Source: UJ101 sp965262705
Lineage (GTDB): Bacteria; Bacteroidota; Bacteroidia; Flavobacteriales; UJ101
NCBI GenBank assembly: GCA_965262705.1
Contig: OZ253556.1
Span: 930,001-994,000 of the forward strand
DNA length: 64,000 bases
Direction of reading: 5' to 3'
Shown here: positions 1 to 7,989 of the stretch, one piece after another
Numbering within the stretch: the stretch's first letter is position 1
Layout of the letters: each line of letters starts with the position of its first letter
Notes under the pieces: model-generated
The model's input: the letters and a program-made list of their open reading frames with translations, nothing else
What the model was told of the DNA's origin: nothing
The model's database searches: none
Made by a program: the position numbers and the translations under genes

Positions 1-1513
1 AAGGCTCGGTAAATGAAATACTATATTGTTGATAATTCCTTCCGGCGCTGGCATTTATTGAAATCCGTTGGCCATCTCCTTGTGGAAAAGGTCTCCATGC
101 TTTTTTATTGAAAACATTTCGTATGGAAAAATTATTTAATGTCAATCCTAAGGTCCCGATAAATCGACCCGCCCCGTAGCCTCCTTGTAATTGCATAGTA
201 GAAGAGCTTTTTTCAACCAGCTTCCAGTTTACATCTACTGTATTGTCTCTCTGGTTGGGTTTCACATCGGGTTGAATTTTCTGCGCATCGAAATAACCGA
301 GTTGCCCGAGTTTATAATATCCCTGCTTTAATCCTGACTTAGAAAACTTTTCTCCAGGCTTTGTAGATAAGTTACGAATCACTACACGATCATAAGTAGT
401 GGTATTTCCTTCAAAAGTAATGTTTTTATAATACGCCTGCTCTCCTTCTTGAATTCTAACCTCCAGATCGATTGAATCGCCGACTACCTTAACCTCATAA
501 GGTCTTATATTTGAGAAGATATAGCCTTCGTTATAGTATAAAGTTGCAATATCCCGTTCTTTTGGATCACCTGATACCTTATCCTGGAACCCTATAGCAT
601 CATAAGGGTCTCCAGGAAGAAACCCTAATACCTTTTTTAACCCCTCTGTTGTAAATTTAGTATTCCCAACAAAATTAATATGACGAATATAATAACGTTT
701 TCCTTCTGAAATATTTACTTTTATATCAACGGATTCATCATCATGCTTATATACAGAGTCTGAGGTAATGATGGCATCACGAAAACCGAAGGAACGGTAG
801 TAATTGATTAGGTTTTTCTTATCTTTTTCATATTTTCCCACATTAAATTTATGACTTTGGAATATATTTAAGTTCTTTCGTTTTGTCTTTTTAAAGCCTT
901 TCTTTCGAAGTTGGGCATCTCGAAATTCTTTATTGCCTTCAAAAATAATATTGTGTATTCTTATTCTATTATTCTTGTTTACTTTAATGGTTACATCCAC
1001 CTTATTAGCAGAATCAGGTTTAGATACAATGGTTTGCACTTTAGCATTTAGAAAGCCTTTATCTTTGTATTTTTTTTCTATTTTGCCTCGTGTAGCGTTT
1101 AATATATTTTCAGTAACATTTGTGCCTGGATTCAAATTATTTTCTTTGATAATATCTTCTATTTTACTTTTTTTTACCCCTTTTGTTTTTACCTTTTTTA
1201 AGGTAGGCAGCCCCTCTAACTGTAGCCTAAGGGTGAGTTCGTTTCCTTCTATTTTATCAATATAGACTTCTACATTATTAAAGAGTTTAGTTGCCATAAG
1301 ACGTTTTATGGCAAACGAAATTTCATTTCCCGGTATGGTAATCTCGCTTCCTATTTTAAGTTTTGTAAAATTAATAATTGATCCTTTTTTATATTTCGTA
1401 TATCCTGAAACCGCTACATCTTTTAAGATATAGGTTTTCCGTCCCTGTACCTGTTGTGCTCTTATCCATAAGGTAAAAAATATAAAAATAAGTACAGTAT
1501 TTTTTTTATTCAT
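1..1513 (-). CDS. bamA: Outer membrane protein assembly factor BamA, N-terminal part
   Basis: BamA is the essential outer-membrane protein that folds and inserts beta-barrel proteins. My translation of the minus strand starts with a signal-peptide-like stretch (MNKKNTVLIFIFFTLWIRAQ), followed by repeated POTRA-type modules with the typical beta-alpha-alpha-beta layout. Around residue 120 there is a GTNVTENILNATRGKIEKKY segment, typical of a POTRA start helix. About 504 codons are present; the rest of the barrel lies beyond the window edge. It starts 15 bp after uppS and is the third gene of a DUF6089-uppS-bamA operon, an order I know from Flavobacteriia. Function is confident; only the C-terminal end is unseen. 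Confidence 0.9.
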   Translation of the reverse strand, partial: MNKKNTVLIFIFFTLWIRAQQVQGRKTYILKDVAVSGYTKYKKGSIINFTKLKIGSEITIPGNEISFAIKRLMATKLFNNVEVYIDKIEGNELTLRLQLEGLPTLKKVKTKGVKKSKIEDIIKENNLNPGTNVTENILNATRGKIEKKYKDKGFLNAKVQTIVSKPDSANKVDVTIKVNKNNRIRIHNIIFEGNKEFRDAQLRKKGFKKTKRKNLNIFQSHKFNVGKYEKDKKNLINYYRSFGFRDAIITSDSVYKHDDESVDIKVNISEGKRYYIRHINFVGNTKFTTEGLKKVLGFLPGDPYDAIGFQDKVSGDPKERDIATLYYNEGYIFSNIRPYEVKVVGDSIDLEVRIQEGEQAYYKNITFEGNTTTYDRVVIRNLSTKPGEKFSKSGLKQGYYKLGQLGYFDAQKIQPDVKPNQRDNTVDVNWKLVEKSSSTMQLQGGYGAGRFIGTLGLTLNNFSIRNVFNKKAWRPFPQGDGQRISINASAGRNYQQYSISFTEP

Positions 1514-1528
1514 GCTACTTTATATGGA

Positions 1529-2278
1529 TTATTCTTTAACTATTTGTGCGCTTATTTTGCCGTAGCGTCTTTCTCTTTGCTGATAGCTTAAAACGGCATG
1601 GTATAAGTCTTCTTTTTGAAAATCTGGCCATAATACCTTGGTAAAATAAAGCTCTGCATAAGCTATCTGCCATAATAAAAAGTTGCTTACCCTTTGTTCT
1701 CCGCTGGTTCTTATCAGTAAATCAACCATAGGCAAATCATAGGTATATAAATAGCGGGTTAAAGTTTTTTTGTCAATTTGTTCAATGGGTAAAGTTCCTT
1801 TTTTTACTGCTTCAGCTATTTTTTTTACGGCTCTTATAATTTCATCTTGCGCGCCATAGCTTAACGCTATCGTCAAAACCGCTTTTTGATTATTTTTTGT
1901 AAGGTTTGTCACCTTGTCTAAAGCTTCTTGCACTTTTTCTGGTAGTTTTTTTTTATTTCCGATAATTTTTAGTCGAATATTATTTTTCATAAATTTTGTT
2001 ACCTCTTCCTCTAATGTTTGAAGCAAAAGATTCATAAGCATGTTAACTTCTCTTTTCGGGCGAGTCCAGTTTTCAGATGAAAAAGCATAAAGGGTGATAT
2101 ATTTTATTCCTATTTTATCACAGGCTTCTAATACCGAACGAATCGCTCTTATCCCTCTTCGGTGGCCTCCTGTACGCAAAAGGCCTCTTTTTCTTGCCCA
2201 ACGGCCGTTTCCGTCCATAATAATAGCAACATGCTGTGGGATATTATTCGGGTCTATTTTATCTAACAGTAATTCCAT
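1529..2278 (-). CDS. uppS: Isoprenyl (undecaprenyl) diphosphate synthase
   Basis: UppS condenses isopentenyl diphosphate onto farnesyl diphosphate to make the C55 lipid carrier for peptidoglycan and surface polysaccharides. The motif MDGNGRWA with catalytic Asp near residue 22 and the C-terminal RTSGEQRVSNFLLWQ block are diagnostic of cis-prenyltransferases. I chose the ATG at 2278 (249 residues, the usual family length). The frame stays open to 2317, but that start would overlap the upstream gene by about 35 bp, whereas 2278 lies 4 bp after its stop. No Shine-Dalgarno site is seen, as is normal in this phylum. It is co-transcribed with bamA, so lipid-carrier supply and outer-membrane assembly share one transcript. 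Confidence 0.95.
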   Translation of the reverse strand: MELLLDKIDPNNIPQHVAIIMDGNGRWARKRGLLRTGGHRRGIRAIRSVLEACDKIGIKYITLYAFSSENWTRPKREVNMLMNLLLQTLEEEVTKFMKNNIRLKIIGNKKKLPEKVQEALDKVTNLTKNNQKAVLTIALSYGAQDEIIRAVKKIAEAVKKGTLPIEQIDKKTLTRYLYTYDLPMVDLLIRTSGEQRVSNFLLWQIAYAELYFTKVLWPDFQKEDLYHAVLSYQQRERRYGKISAQIVKE

Positions 2279-2282
2279 GAAA

Positions 2283-2990
2283 TTATTTACAATAGCAGGG
2301 TTTTCTTCCAAAAGCATAAGACAAGGTTATACCCGTAAATACATACCAATCATTGGAATTTAGACTTTCTGCTCTATAACGATCAATATCATCCGAATTA
2401 TTATTCCGCGGCGGTTTAATATAATCTAAATTATCAGTAAACGTTGTTCTAAACCCTACCTCTGCACCAATAACCCAATGATAATTAAACTTATATCGAT
2501 AGCCTAATCCAAAAGGAATAGCAGGTGCAAAGGCAGGTTGTTTATCTGATAATCCTGATTTTGAGTTATTAAAATACTTATTTTTCAAAGGTGCTTTCTG
2601 ATAAAAAAATCCGCCTATCCCAGCAAACAAATAAGGTGTTTGGGCATGCTGATGTTCTCCGTTAAAATCAAAAAAATTAAACTCAAAAATCAAGGCACCT
2701 TCTCCTATATGATTTCCTCTTGTAAGTTTTCTATTCCTTCTATATTTTGATTTTGAATCTTTATCTTCCATTCGCAGCCTACTAAAATTACCGCTTAAGC
2801 GAATCGAATATCGTTCATTCAGGTTTCTTTTTAAAAACCCGCCTATTGCAATAGTTTTAGGCGCTAAATACGCTTCATTCCCAACATCGGCTATAGCATT
2901 TGCTCCCCCAAGAAAAAGTCCTATTTCATAACGCTGTGCAAATAATAATGAGCTTAAAAATAGGATTATAATTAAAAATACTGCTTTCAT
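2283..2990 (-). CDS. DUF6089 (PorG-like) outer membrane protein
   Basis: This 235-residue protein starts with a cleavable signal peptide (MKAVFLIIILFLSSLLFAQ). It then shows alternating short hydrophobic beta strands, such as YEIGLFLGGANAIADVGN and WVIGAEVGFRTTFTD, and ends in a strand-rich tail, as expected of an eight-stranded porin-like barrel. The N-terminal pattern and its position just before uppS and bamA match the DUF6089 family. A member of that family in Porphyromonas (PorG) takes part in type IX secretion. Whether this copy does so cannot be judged, as no other type IX gene is in the window. It is the first gene of the operon; a new promoter probably lies between 2990 and 3060. Confidence 0.8.
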   Translation of the reverse strand: MKAVFLIIILFLSSLLFAQRYEIGLFLGGANAIADVGNEAYLAPKTIAIGGFLKRNLNERYSIRLSGNFSRLRMEDKDSKSKYRRNRKLTRGNHIGEGALIFEFNFFDFNGEHQHAQTPYLFAGIGGFFYQKAPLKNKYFNNSKSGLSDKQPAFAPAIPFGLGYRYKFNYHWVIGAEVGFRTTFTDNLDYIKPPRNNNSDDIDRYRAESLNSNDWYVFTGITLSYAFGRKPCYCK

Positions 2991-2999
2991 TAATCAACT

Positions 3000-3397
3000 T
3001 TCATTTTTTGTCTGTATTTTTATTTATAACGTAAGAATGCTAAAATAGTTGCCCGTGAAAAAATTCAGCGGGTGCAAATATAATTAATTATCTTTTTTAG
3101 CTATTTAATTTATCTGAGATTTTTGAAAAAAGTATTTAGCTTTAAACTATTTTCTTACCTCGGCAGGTGGTTAATGAGTTTGGTCGAAGTACTCAGCAAC
3201 CCTCTCAAGACTTTGACAGGCTTAGCTACCGAGGACAGGCTCAACTACCAAAAATTAACCCCCTCATAAACAAAAGGCTGCCCGGCATTTCGCTTCAATT
3301 GCTTTATGCCAAAACGATAATAAGTTTCTACAAAGAAATCTTTTATAGAAACTTATTATTAGGTTTAGGTTTATTAAAAATCTGTTGAATTAGATGT
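3000..3397. other. Gene-free stretch with degenerate repeat debris
   Basis: No credible gene is present. Between about 3130 and 3330 the DNA consists of MITE-core-like and REP-like pieces: a GGTTAATGAGTTTGGTCGAAGT unit followed by a second CTTTGACAGGCTTAGC-like unit, then text resembling the MITE middle. The open frame at 3167-3388 is made wholly of this repeat material and is not proposed as a gene. Confidence 0.5.
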
Positions 3398-3586
3398 GAG
3401 ATCTTTGCAGAATACATAAAGAAGTATGAAAAAGAAAGCATCTCGCTTCAAACTGCTTTCTTACTTCGTCTGTGCTCAGCAAACATCTCAAAAAATTAAA
3501 ATCCTCACAATCATTAGATTGCTCCAGTGCTTAATTTTTATCGGGCGTTGCATTTTTTTTGTTAGAGTGGTTTTTGCAAAGGCCTC
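3398..3586 (+). repeat. MITE copy, orientation A
   Basis: Terminal inverted repeats GAGATCTTTGCAGAA and TTTTTGCAAAGGCCTC bound a core with the shared MITE text (the AAAGAAAGCATCTCGCTTCAAACTGC block, the AAATCCTC...GGTGC-like hairpin and ATCGGGCGTTGCATTT). The flanks are GATGT on the left and AATGT on the right, a 5-bp target duplication with one mismatch. The open frame at 3426-3662 is a reading of this repeat, not a gene. Confidence 0.85.
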
Positions 3587-3618
3587 AATGTTTTTATTCC
3601 TGAGTAATTTCACAAAAA

Positions 3619-4439
3619 TCAATTATTGTATTTGGATTCGGCATTATCAACTGTTGTATTAGTATCGTCCTTCACCATTCTTGCGATGTCATCCTTCCTC
3701 ATAAATACTACGCCTTTGTGCTGCTTCGCATATCGGATAAATTTATCAACAACTCTTACCAAAGCGGGCGCACCGCCTATACGATCATGCAGGCTTATTG
3801 ACATCATACGCCGCTGATTAGCCCCCTCTTCATAGAGTTGGTCAAACTCATTTTTAAGTTGTTTGAAAAACTGGTCAGGACTCCATTTTTTTCCAGCTAT
3901 ATTTACAATATCATTATTTCTAAGCGTATAAGGCATTACAACAAAATTTTTGCCGCGCACTTTAGTGACAAAAGGTTCATCCCGACTCAGATCATCAATA
4001 TGGTATAAAAAGCCTAATTTCTGAAGCACTTTTAGCGTGTTAGGGCTGCGGCGCATCCAATTACAATTATAGCCGATTCCACGATGTCCGGTAATCGCCT
4101 CAACGGTATCAATGCCTTTTTTTATAAAGTTCAGTTCATCCTCATAGCTAAGGTTCCACTGATCACTCCAGGCAATACCATGTGCAGCTATTTCATACCC
4201 GGCATCGGCTATGGCTTTTGCCACCTTAGGATATTAATAGCCGCTTCATCAACCACATGAGAAGTTACCTTAATATTATGTTTATCCCAAAGCCTCAACA
4301 TACGATAAATTCCCTCTCTGGCACCATATCTAAACCCACTTTCTGCCGGCAGATCGGGATAGACCTTAGGAAGCGGGTTGCCTGAAATGTATTTTTTCTT
4401 TTCATTTCTATAATATTTTAAAATTAAATTCAAAAGCAA
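3619..4439 (-). pseudogene. Polysaccharide deacetylase (PuuE/allantoinase-like), frameshifted
   Basis: The two frames together encode one deacetylase-type protein. The upstream part has FRYGAREGIYRMLRLWDKHN and TSHVVDEAA; the downstream part has DAGYEIAAHGIAWSDQW, EAITGHRG and the C-terminal ISLHDRIGG block. These match NodB-fold enzymes of the PuuE/allantoinase branch, which cleave C-N bonds of N-acyl or cyclic amide substrates. The frame breaks at about 4231-4236: AAINILRWQKP stops, while the other frame reads YPKVAKAIADAGYE, so one base has been lost. The 5' end also lacks a good start (only TTG at 4439) and the usual N-terminal strand, so the gene looks dead. Repeat DNA flanks both sides. 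Confidence 0.8.
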
Positions 4440-4495
4440 AATTATAAATAAGGTCTTGCTTTATATTGTAAAATTACATGTTATTGTTATAAATA

Positions 4496-4571
4496 GAGAC
4501 CTTTGCGAAAAGTACTTTAGCAACTGCAAGTCAGCGCTAGTTAAAAATTAGCAATATGCAGCAAAGTACTG
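4496..4571. repeat. Short MITE-related element remnant
   Basis: It begins GAGACCTTTGCGAAAAGTAC and carries the second repeated motif of this window (AACTGCAAGTCAGCG). The right end is decayed (GCAAAGTACTG). It lies just upstream of the rplU promoter. Confidence 0.5.
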
Positions 4572-4573
4572 TT

Positions 4574-4603
4574 TTTGTTTTATAAAAAAAAATGATAAAT
4601 TTG
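4574..4603 (+). promoter_or_regulatory. Predicted Bacteroidota-type promoter of rplU-rpmA
   Basis: A TTTG at 4574-4577 lies 18 bp before TAAATTTG at 4596-4603, which fits the -33 TTTG / -7 TAnnTTTG consensus of this phylum. The rplU ATG follows 25 bp downstream. Confidence 0.6.
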
Positions 4604-4628
4604 CGCACTCAAAAATAATCATTATTTT

Positions 4629-5255
4629 ATGTATGCAATCGTAGAGATAGCAGGGTTTCAATATAAAGTTGAGCAAGGCAAGAAGTTATATGTACACTGT
4701 TTGCAGGGCAAAGAAGGAGACAAGGTTACTTTCAATAAAGTTTTATTGACCGATAACGGGAATATAACTATTGGCACCCCCGTTGTAAAAGGGATAACAA
4801 TAAATGCAAAAATATTAAAGCATTTAAAAGGAGATAAAGTCATCGTATTTAAGAAAAAAAGAAGAAAAGGATATCAAAAAAGTAACGGGCACCGTCAATA
4901 TTTAACTCAAATCGAAATCACGGCTTTAGGTGGCGAAAACCCGGGAAAAAATAAAAAAGAGGTCATAAAAGAAACTTCAAAAAAAGTTGATGAAAATGAA
5001 ATCAAAAATGATGATTTAACCAAAGTAGAAGGTATTGGAGAAAAAGTAGCTTCGTTATTTATTGAAAGTGGAATTGTTTCTTTCTCAGACTTAGCAGCTA
5101 AGACGGTAAAAGAATTAAAAGAAATTCTTAAAGAAAAAGGCGGTGCTTATGCTGCTATGCAACCGGAAACCTGGCCTGAACAAGCAAAAATGGCTGCTGA
5201 GGAACGATGGGAAGAATTAGAAAAATGGCAAAGCGAATTAAATGGTGGAAAATAA
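4629..5255 (+). CDS. rplU: 50S ribosomal protein L21 with C-terminal HhH extension
   Basis: The first about 100 residues are L21 (start MYAIVEIAGFQYKVEQGK, then KKKRRKGYQKSNGHRQ and the final TQIEITAL strand), which binds 23S rRNA in the large subunit. L21 is normally about 100 residues long; here the protein has 208. After a charged linker it has a helix-hairpin-helix unit (DDLTKVEGIGEKVASLF) and a helical tail ending in WEELEKWQSELNGGK. Such extensions are known for L21 of Flavobacteriia; their role is not established, and nucleic-acid contact is only an inference from the HhH motif. It is the first gene of an operon with rpmA, with a clear promoter upstream. Confidence 0.95.
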   Translation: MYAIVEIAGFQYKVEQGKKLYVHCLQGKEGDKVTFNKVLLTDNGNITIGTPVVKGITINAKILKHLKGDKVIVFKKKRRKGYQKSNGHRQYLTQIEITALGGENPGKNKKEVIKETSKKVDENEIKNDDLTKVEGIGEKVASLFIESGIVSFSDLAAKTVKELKEILKEKGGAYAAMQPETWPEQAKMAAEERWEELEKWQSELNGGK

Positions 5256-5342
5256 TTTGAGCTCTTTATAGCTTACGATGACTGGCAGTTATATAATAAA
5301 AAAAAGCGTATAAAAAAAGTTTAACTTCAAAAATTTAAAAAA

Positions 5343-5603
5343 ATGGCACATAAAAAAGGGGTAGGAAGTTCAAAAAACGGACGAGAATCAGAATCGAAAA
5401 GACTTGGAATTAAAAAGTTTGGTGGTGAAAGTGTTATTGCCGGTAACATCATCGTACGGCAAAGAGGTACTCGGCATCATCCGGGAAAAAACGTAGGAAT
5501 GGGTAAAGATCATACTTTATTTGCCTTGATAAATGGGAAAGTAATCTTCTCAAAGAAGAAAAATGATCGTTCGTATGTATCTATACAATCTTTAAATAAT
5601 TGA
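5343..5603 (+). CDS. rpmA: 50S ribosomal protein L27
   Basis: This 86-residue protein starts MAHKKGVGSSKNGRES and contains the conserved GNIIVRQRGTRHHPG and VGMGKDHTLFAL blocks of bacterial L27, whose N-terminal arm reaches the peptidyl-transferase centre. No Firmicutes-type N-terminal cleavage extension is present. The gene lies 87 bp after rplU on the same strand, the usual pairing. Its TGA stop overlaps the first bases of a short inverted-repeat element, so that element may form the 3' end of the transcript. Confidence 0.97.
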   Translation: MAHKKGVGSSKNGRESESKRLGIKKFGGESVIAGNIIVRQRGTRHHPGKNVGMGKDHTLFALINGKVIFSKKKNDRSYVSIQSLNN

Positions 5604-5655
5604 GGCCTTTGCTTGTGCTGACTTGCATTGGCTAAACGCTTTTTGCAAAAGTCTC
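5602..5655. repeat. 54-bp short inverted-repeat element at the rpmA stop
   Basis: GAGGCC...GTCTC ends enclose TTGTGCTGACTTGCATTGG and AAACGCTTTTTGCAAAA. It is a member of the short element family whose fuller form reads GACCTTTAGCTTACGCTGAC then TTGCAGTTGCTAAAGTAC then TTTTTGCAAAGGTCTC. It could fold on itself in RNA and overlaps the rpmA stop codon. Confidence 0.6.
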
Positions 5656-5783
5656 CTAACTATATCAAAATATTTAATCGCGCATTTTAAGTTTATTTGA
5701 TATTACTTAATTAATTTAAATATTTCCCAATAGTAGAGTTACTTATACCATTACCAAAAAAATAATTAAGTTTTTTTAATTTT

Positions 5784-6278
5784 TTATTTCTGTAAGTACT
5801 TTTCCCTCAACTCAAACCAATATTTTTCATCCCAATATTTTCTTGCACTACCGGAGGTTTGAGGCAAAACATATAATTTGCTTTTTCCTATTATAGTTTG
5901 ATCTTTTTGTAACCCAAATTCTACATGTTTGGTTTTACCTTTGTATCCTAAAACAAAGGCAGCAGCTTTTTTACCATTAAAGGCTACATATTTGGGTTGG
6001 TATTTTTTGCTTTTCTCTGTAAATCCAATAACATCATAATTGGCATCATCCAATTCATTATCGTTACCAGATTGGTTATGCACTAAGTCTGTTAAACCAA
6101 TACGATACTGGCAAATTTCAAAACATTCTTTAGGCGATAATTCCTTATGCGTAAATCCTGGTTTATGCAAAATGCTATAAAACTGATTTCCTGAACGTGC
6201 ATAATAAAAACTTTCCTTAGCAGAAGTAGTGCCTTTGGCTGTACCACAAAACACAACATCTAAATTATTTTCTAACAT
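5784..6278 (-). CDS. Mismatch-specific uracil-DNA glycosylase (MUG/TDG family)
   Basis: The 164-residue protein shows the MUG/TDG layout: LDVVFCGTAKGTTSA near residue 8 (the family's active-site strand and loop), YYARSGNQFYSILHKPGF (the N-FW-type motif), GLTDLV, and YVLPQTSGSARKYW near residue 137 (the second active-site loop, usually LPSTSG). These enzymes remove uracil or thymine from mismatches with guanine in base-excision repair. The length is close to that of E. coli Mug. The end of an IS5-like element lies only 3-4 bp before the ATG, so the native promoter was probably lost and expression may depend on the insertion sequence. I judge the coding region complete. Confidence 0.82.
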   Translation of the reverse strand: MLENNLDVVFCGTAKGTTSAKESFYYARSGNQFYSILHKPGFTHKELSPKECFEICQYRIGLTDLVHNQSGNDNELDDANYDVIGFTEKSKKYQPKYVAFNGKKAAAFVLGYKGKTKHVEFGLQKDQTIIGKSKLYVLPQTSGSARKYWDEKYWFELREKYLQK

Positions 6279-6580
6279 ATCAAGACCACTGCAAAAAGTT
6301 TGAATGGGGTCTATAATCTTTGTTTTTTAGTTTTTTTCTTTTAACTACTCACTTATTGATAGGTTTTTCACTGTTTTTTCATGGATTTATTGACTATCAA
6401 TACTCCTTTATCCTCTTGTTTTCCTCTATTTTTAACGATTAGACGCCAGTAGCCCCGGACTTCGATATAAATTATAACCTATCGCCTCCATCAGGTTTTG
6501 CGTATGCATCTTTGCTATCCCGCTATATCTTGCCACTCCACCTGAAAACCAACGCTTTATGCTTCCGAATGGCCGTTCTA

Positions 6581-6603
6581 TACTTCGATAAACTCAGTAA
6601 CCT
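6581..6603. repeat. REP-like 23-bp unit inside the transposase gene
   Basis: The unit TACTTCGATAAACTCAGTAA plus CCT is absent from the second copy of the transposase, where CCGTTCTA joins directly to TTTTAAAGC. The insertion is exactly 23 bp and creates a frameshift. Confidence 0.85.
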
Positions 6604-7300
6604 TTTTAAAGCTTGTTTCCCCTATTCGTTTATTGAACTTCTTCTGATAATCCGTTAATGGCTTTCCCCTTTTCGCTTTCTTCAGTATATGATTCTTCAA
6701 CTTTCTCTTGTTTAACAAACTCGTATTTTTCTCTGATTCATCACCCTTATCCCCTTTTAAGGGAATACCCTCCGGTAAGTCTGCAGACGCTAAAACCTCC
6801 TGTAAATTGCTCCCCTCGTTTACACTTGCTTTCGTGCTTACTACTCCAAGTACCAACCCTTCTTCATCGGTAACATAATGCTTTTTATCCCCATAATAAT
6901 ACTTAGCTCGCTTTTTTAACCAGGCGGCTTGTTTATCTACAATAACCTTATCCTCTTTTTTTACGAACGCCTCTTTTTGCTCTCCGCTCTCCGCTGTATC
7001 CTTATCATTCACCTTGCCTTTCGGTTTTAAGGGCGTCTCTATTACACTAGCCTCTACTATCGCTCCTTTTTTGATGATGATTGGATGACGTTCTAATGGA
7101 CCGTTGCTCCTTAAATAGACGCTCGTAGGCATTCGCCCGCGTCATCAATGTTCTAAATCTACTCAAAGTACTATATCAGGCGAGGATTGCGCTAGGGGTA
7201 AACCACAAAAATAACTGAACCAAAGACTGTCATTTATCCTATCTTCCTCTTCATAATCGCTTAATCCATACCAAGTTTGTAATAAACACATCTTGAATAA

Positions 7301-7323
7301 TACTTCGACAAGCTCAGCAACCT
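7301..7323. repeat. REP-like 23-bp unit inside the transposase gene
   Basis: The unit TACTTCGACAAGCTCAGCAA plus CCT matches the unit at 6581 in all but three positions. AATAA precedes it (7296-7300) and recurs after it (7325-7329), suggesting a 5-bp duplication on insertion. CTTCGACAAGCTCAG words like this are widespread short repeats in Bacteroidota. Confidence 0.85.
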
Positions 7324-7603
7324 AAATAACCCATCATCACTCGGACTGCCTGTAGCACTTTTCCCCTTATTATAAGGGTCGTCTATTATTTTACTTATTT
7401 TTTCCCAATCTAACAAACGGTTTAACTGAGTGAAAAAAGACTTTTTTATCTTCCTTGTACGTAAATCACAAATACTATCGGCTAAAGTAGGATGATGATA
7501 TGTTTTCATGACATAAATAGACTATCTTTTTAGATAAAATAACCGCTTAGTATCACTTCTTTTATATCTACTATCTTTCATTACCTTGCAACAGTCTTAT
7601 ATT

Positions 7604-7976
7604 TTTTAACATAATTTTATAATTTATAATATTTCTAAATAATGCGAAAGTGTAATACAATCTTTTCAACTTTCCAATTTTTTTATATTGATTTTTCTAT
7701 ATGAAAAATCAATACAATAGTGTATATCTATGATGAGATGGCCTGCCGAAAAATTTAAACCCTAAGCCACAAAATAATATGAGACCGTTACAAAAAGCAC
7801 TCTATCAACTGCAAGTAGGTGTAAGCTAAAATTAAATGCCGGAGCTATCTAATGGCTGTGAGGAGTTTAATTTTTTAATAAGGGCATCGTTTGGTTACAT
7901 GTTTTCTTATGTATGACTTTTTTATATTTTACAACTGAAACTCAGCGCAAGCTAAAGGGCGTATAATTTATTCTCT
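7604..7976. other. Non-coding stretch with a decayed MITE
   Basis: There is no gene. From 7781 a MITE in orientation B begins (GAGACCGTTACAAAAAGCAC) and can be followed through CCGGAGC...GGCTGTGAGGAG and TTTAATTTTTTAATAAGG to a decayed right end near 7955, which carries AACTGAAACTCAGCGCAAGC, a form of the second repeat motif. Confidence 0.6.
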
Positions 7977-7984
7977 TATCTTTG
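7977..7984 (+). promoter_or_regulatory. Predicted -7 box of ruvB, near-leaderless
   Basis: TATCTTTG fits TAnnTTTG. The ATG of ruvB starts only 5 bp later, so the transcript would begin at or within a few bases of the start codon. Confidence 0.5.
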
Positions 7985-7989
7985 TATTA

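Larger units (their letters stand above)
6432..7509 (-). pseudogene. IS5-family DDE transposase, broken
   Basis: The start MKTYHHPTLADSICDLRTRK and blocks such as KKHYVTDEEGLVLGVVSTKA, LPEGIPLKGDKG and KAKRGKPLTDYQKKFNKRIG are typical of the IS5 transposase family. The gene is broken several times. A 23-bp REP-like unit plus a duplicated AATAA sits at 7301-7329 after GLF, further stops interrupt the region around 7140-7190, and a second 23-bp unit sits at 6581-6603 before the conserved RTFGSIKRWF segment. The last of the catalytic acidic residues is therefore out of frame. Comparison with the copy at 58062-58412 shows the uninterrupted sequence. Confidence 0.85.
6282..7598 (-). mobile_element. 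IS5-like insertion sequence, complete ends but decayed
   Basis: The element runs minus-strand, from a left end at 7580-7598 (reading inward AGACTGTTGCAAGGTAAT) to a right end at 6282 (AAGACCACTGCAAAAAGT). The ends share AGACC-TTGCAA and are also nearly identical to the tips of the MITEs. Flanks ATATC (6277-6281) and ATATT (7599-7603) look like a 5-bp target duplication with one mismatch. A second copy of the 3' half lies at 57964-58560 and a copy of the 5' end at 25131-25447. It is probably the source, or a relative, of the transposase that moved the MITEs. Confidence 0.8.

Noticed and set aside
933..1265. Open frame of 110 codons on the plus strand
   Set aside because: It is the antisense reading of bamA; the bamA frame has clear POTRA domain structure.
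3167..3662. Two open frames of 73 and 78 codons
   Set aside because: They consist entirely of MITE and REP repeat sequence, which recurs at other loci in other frames.
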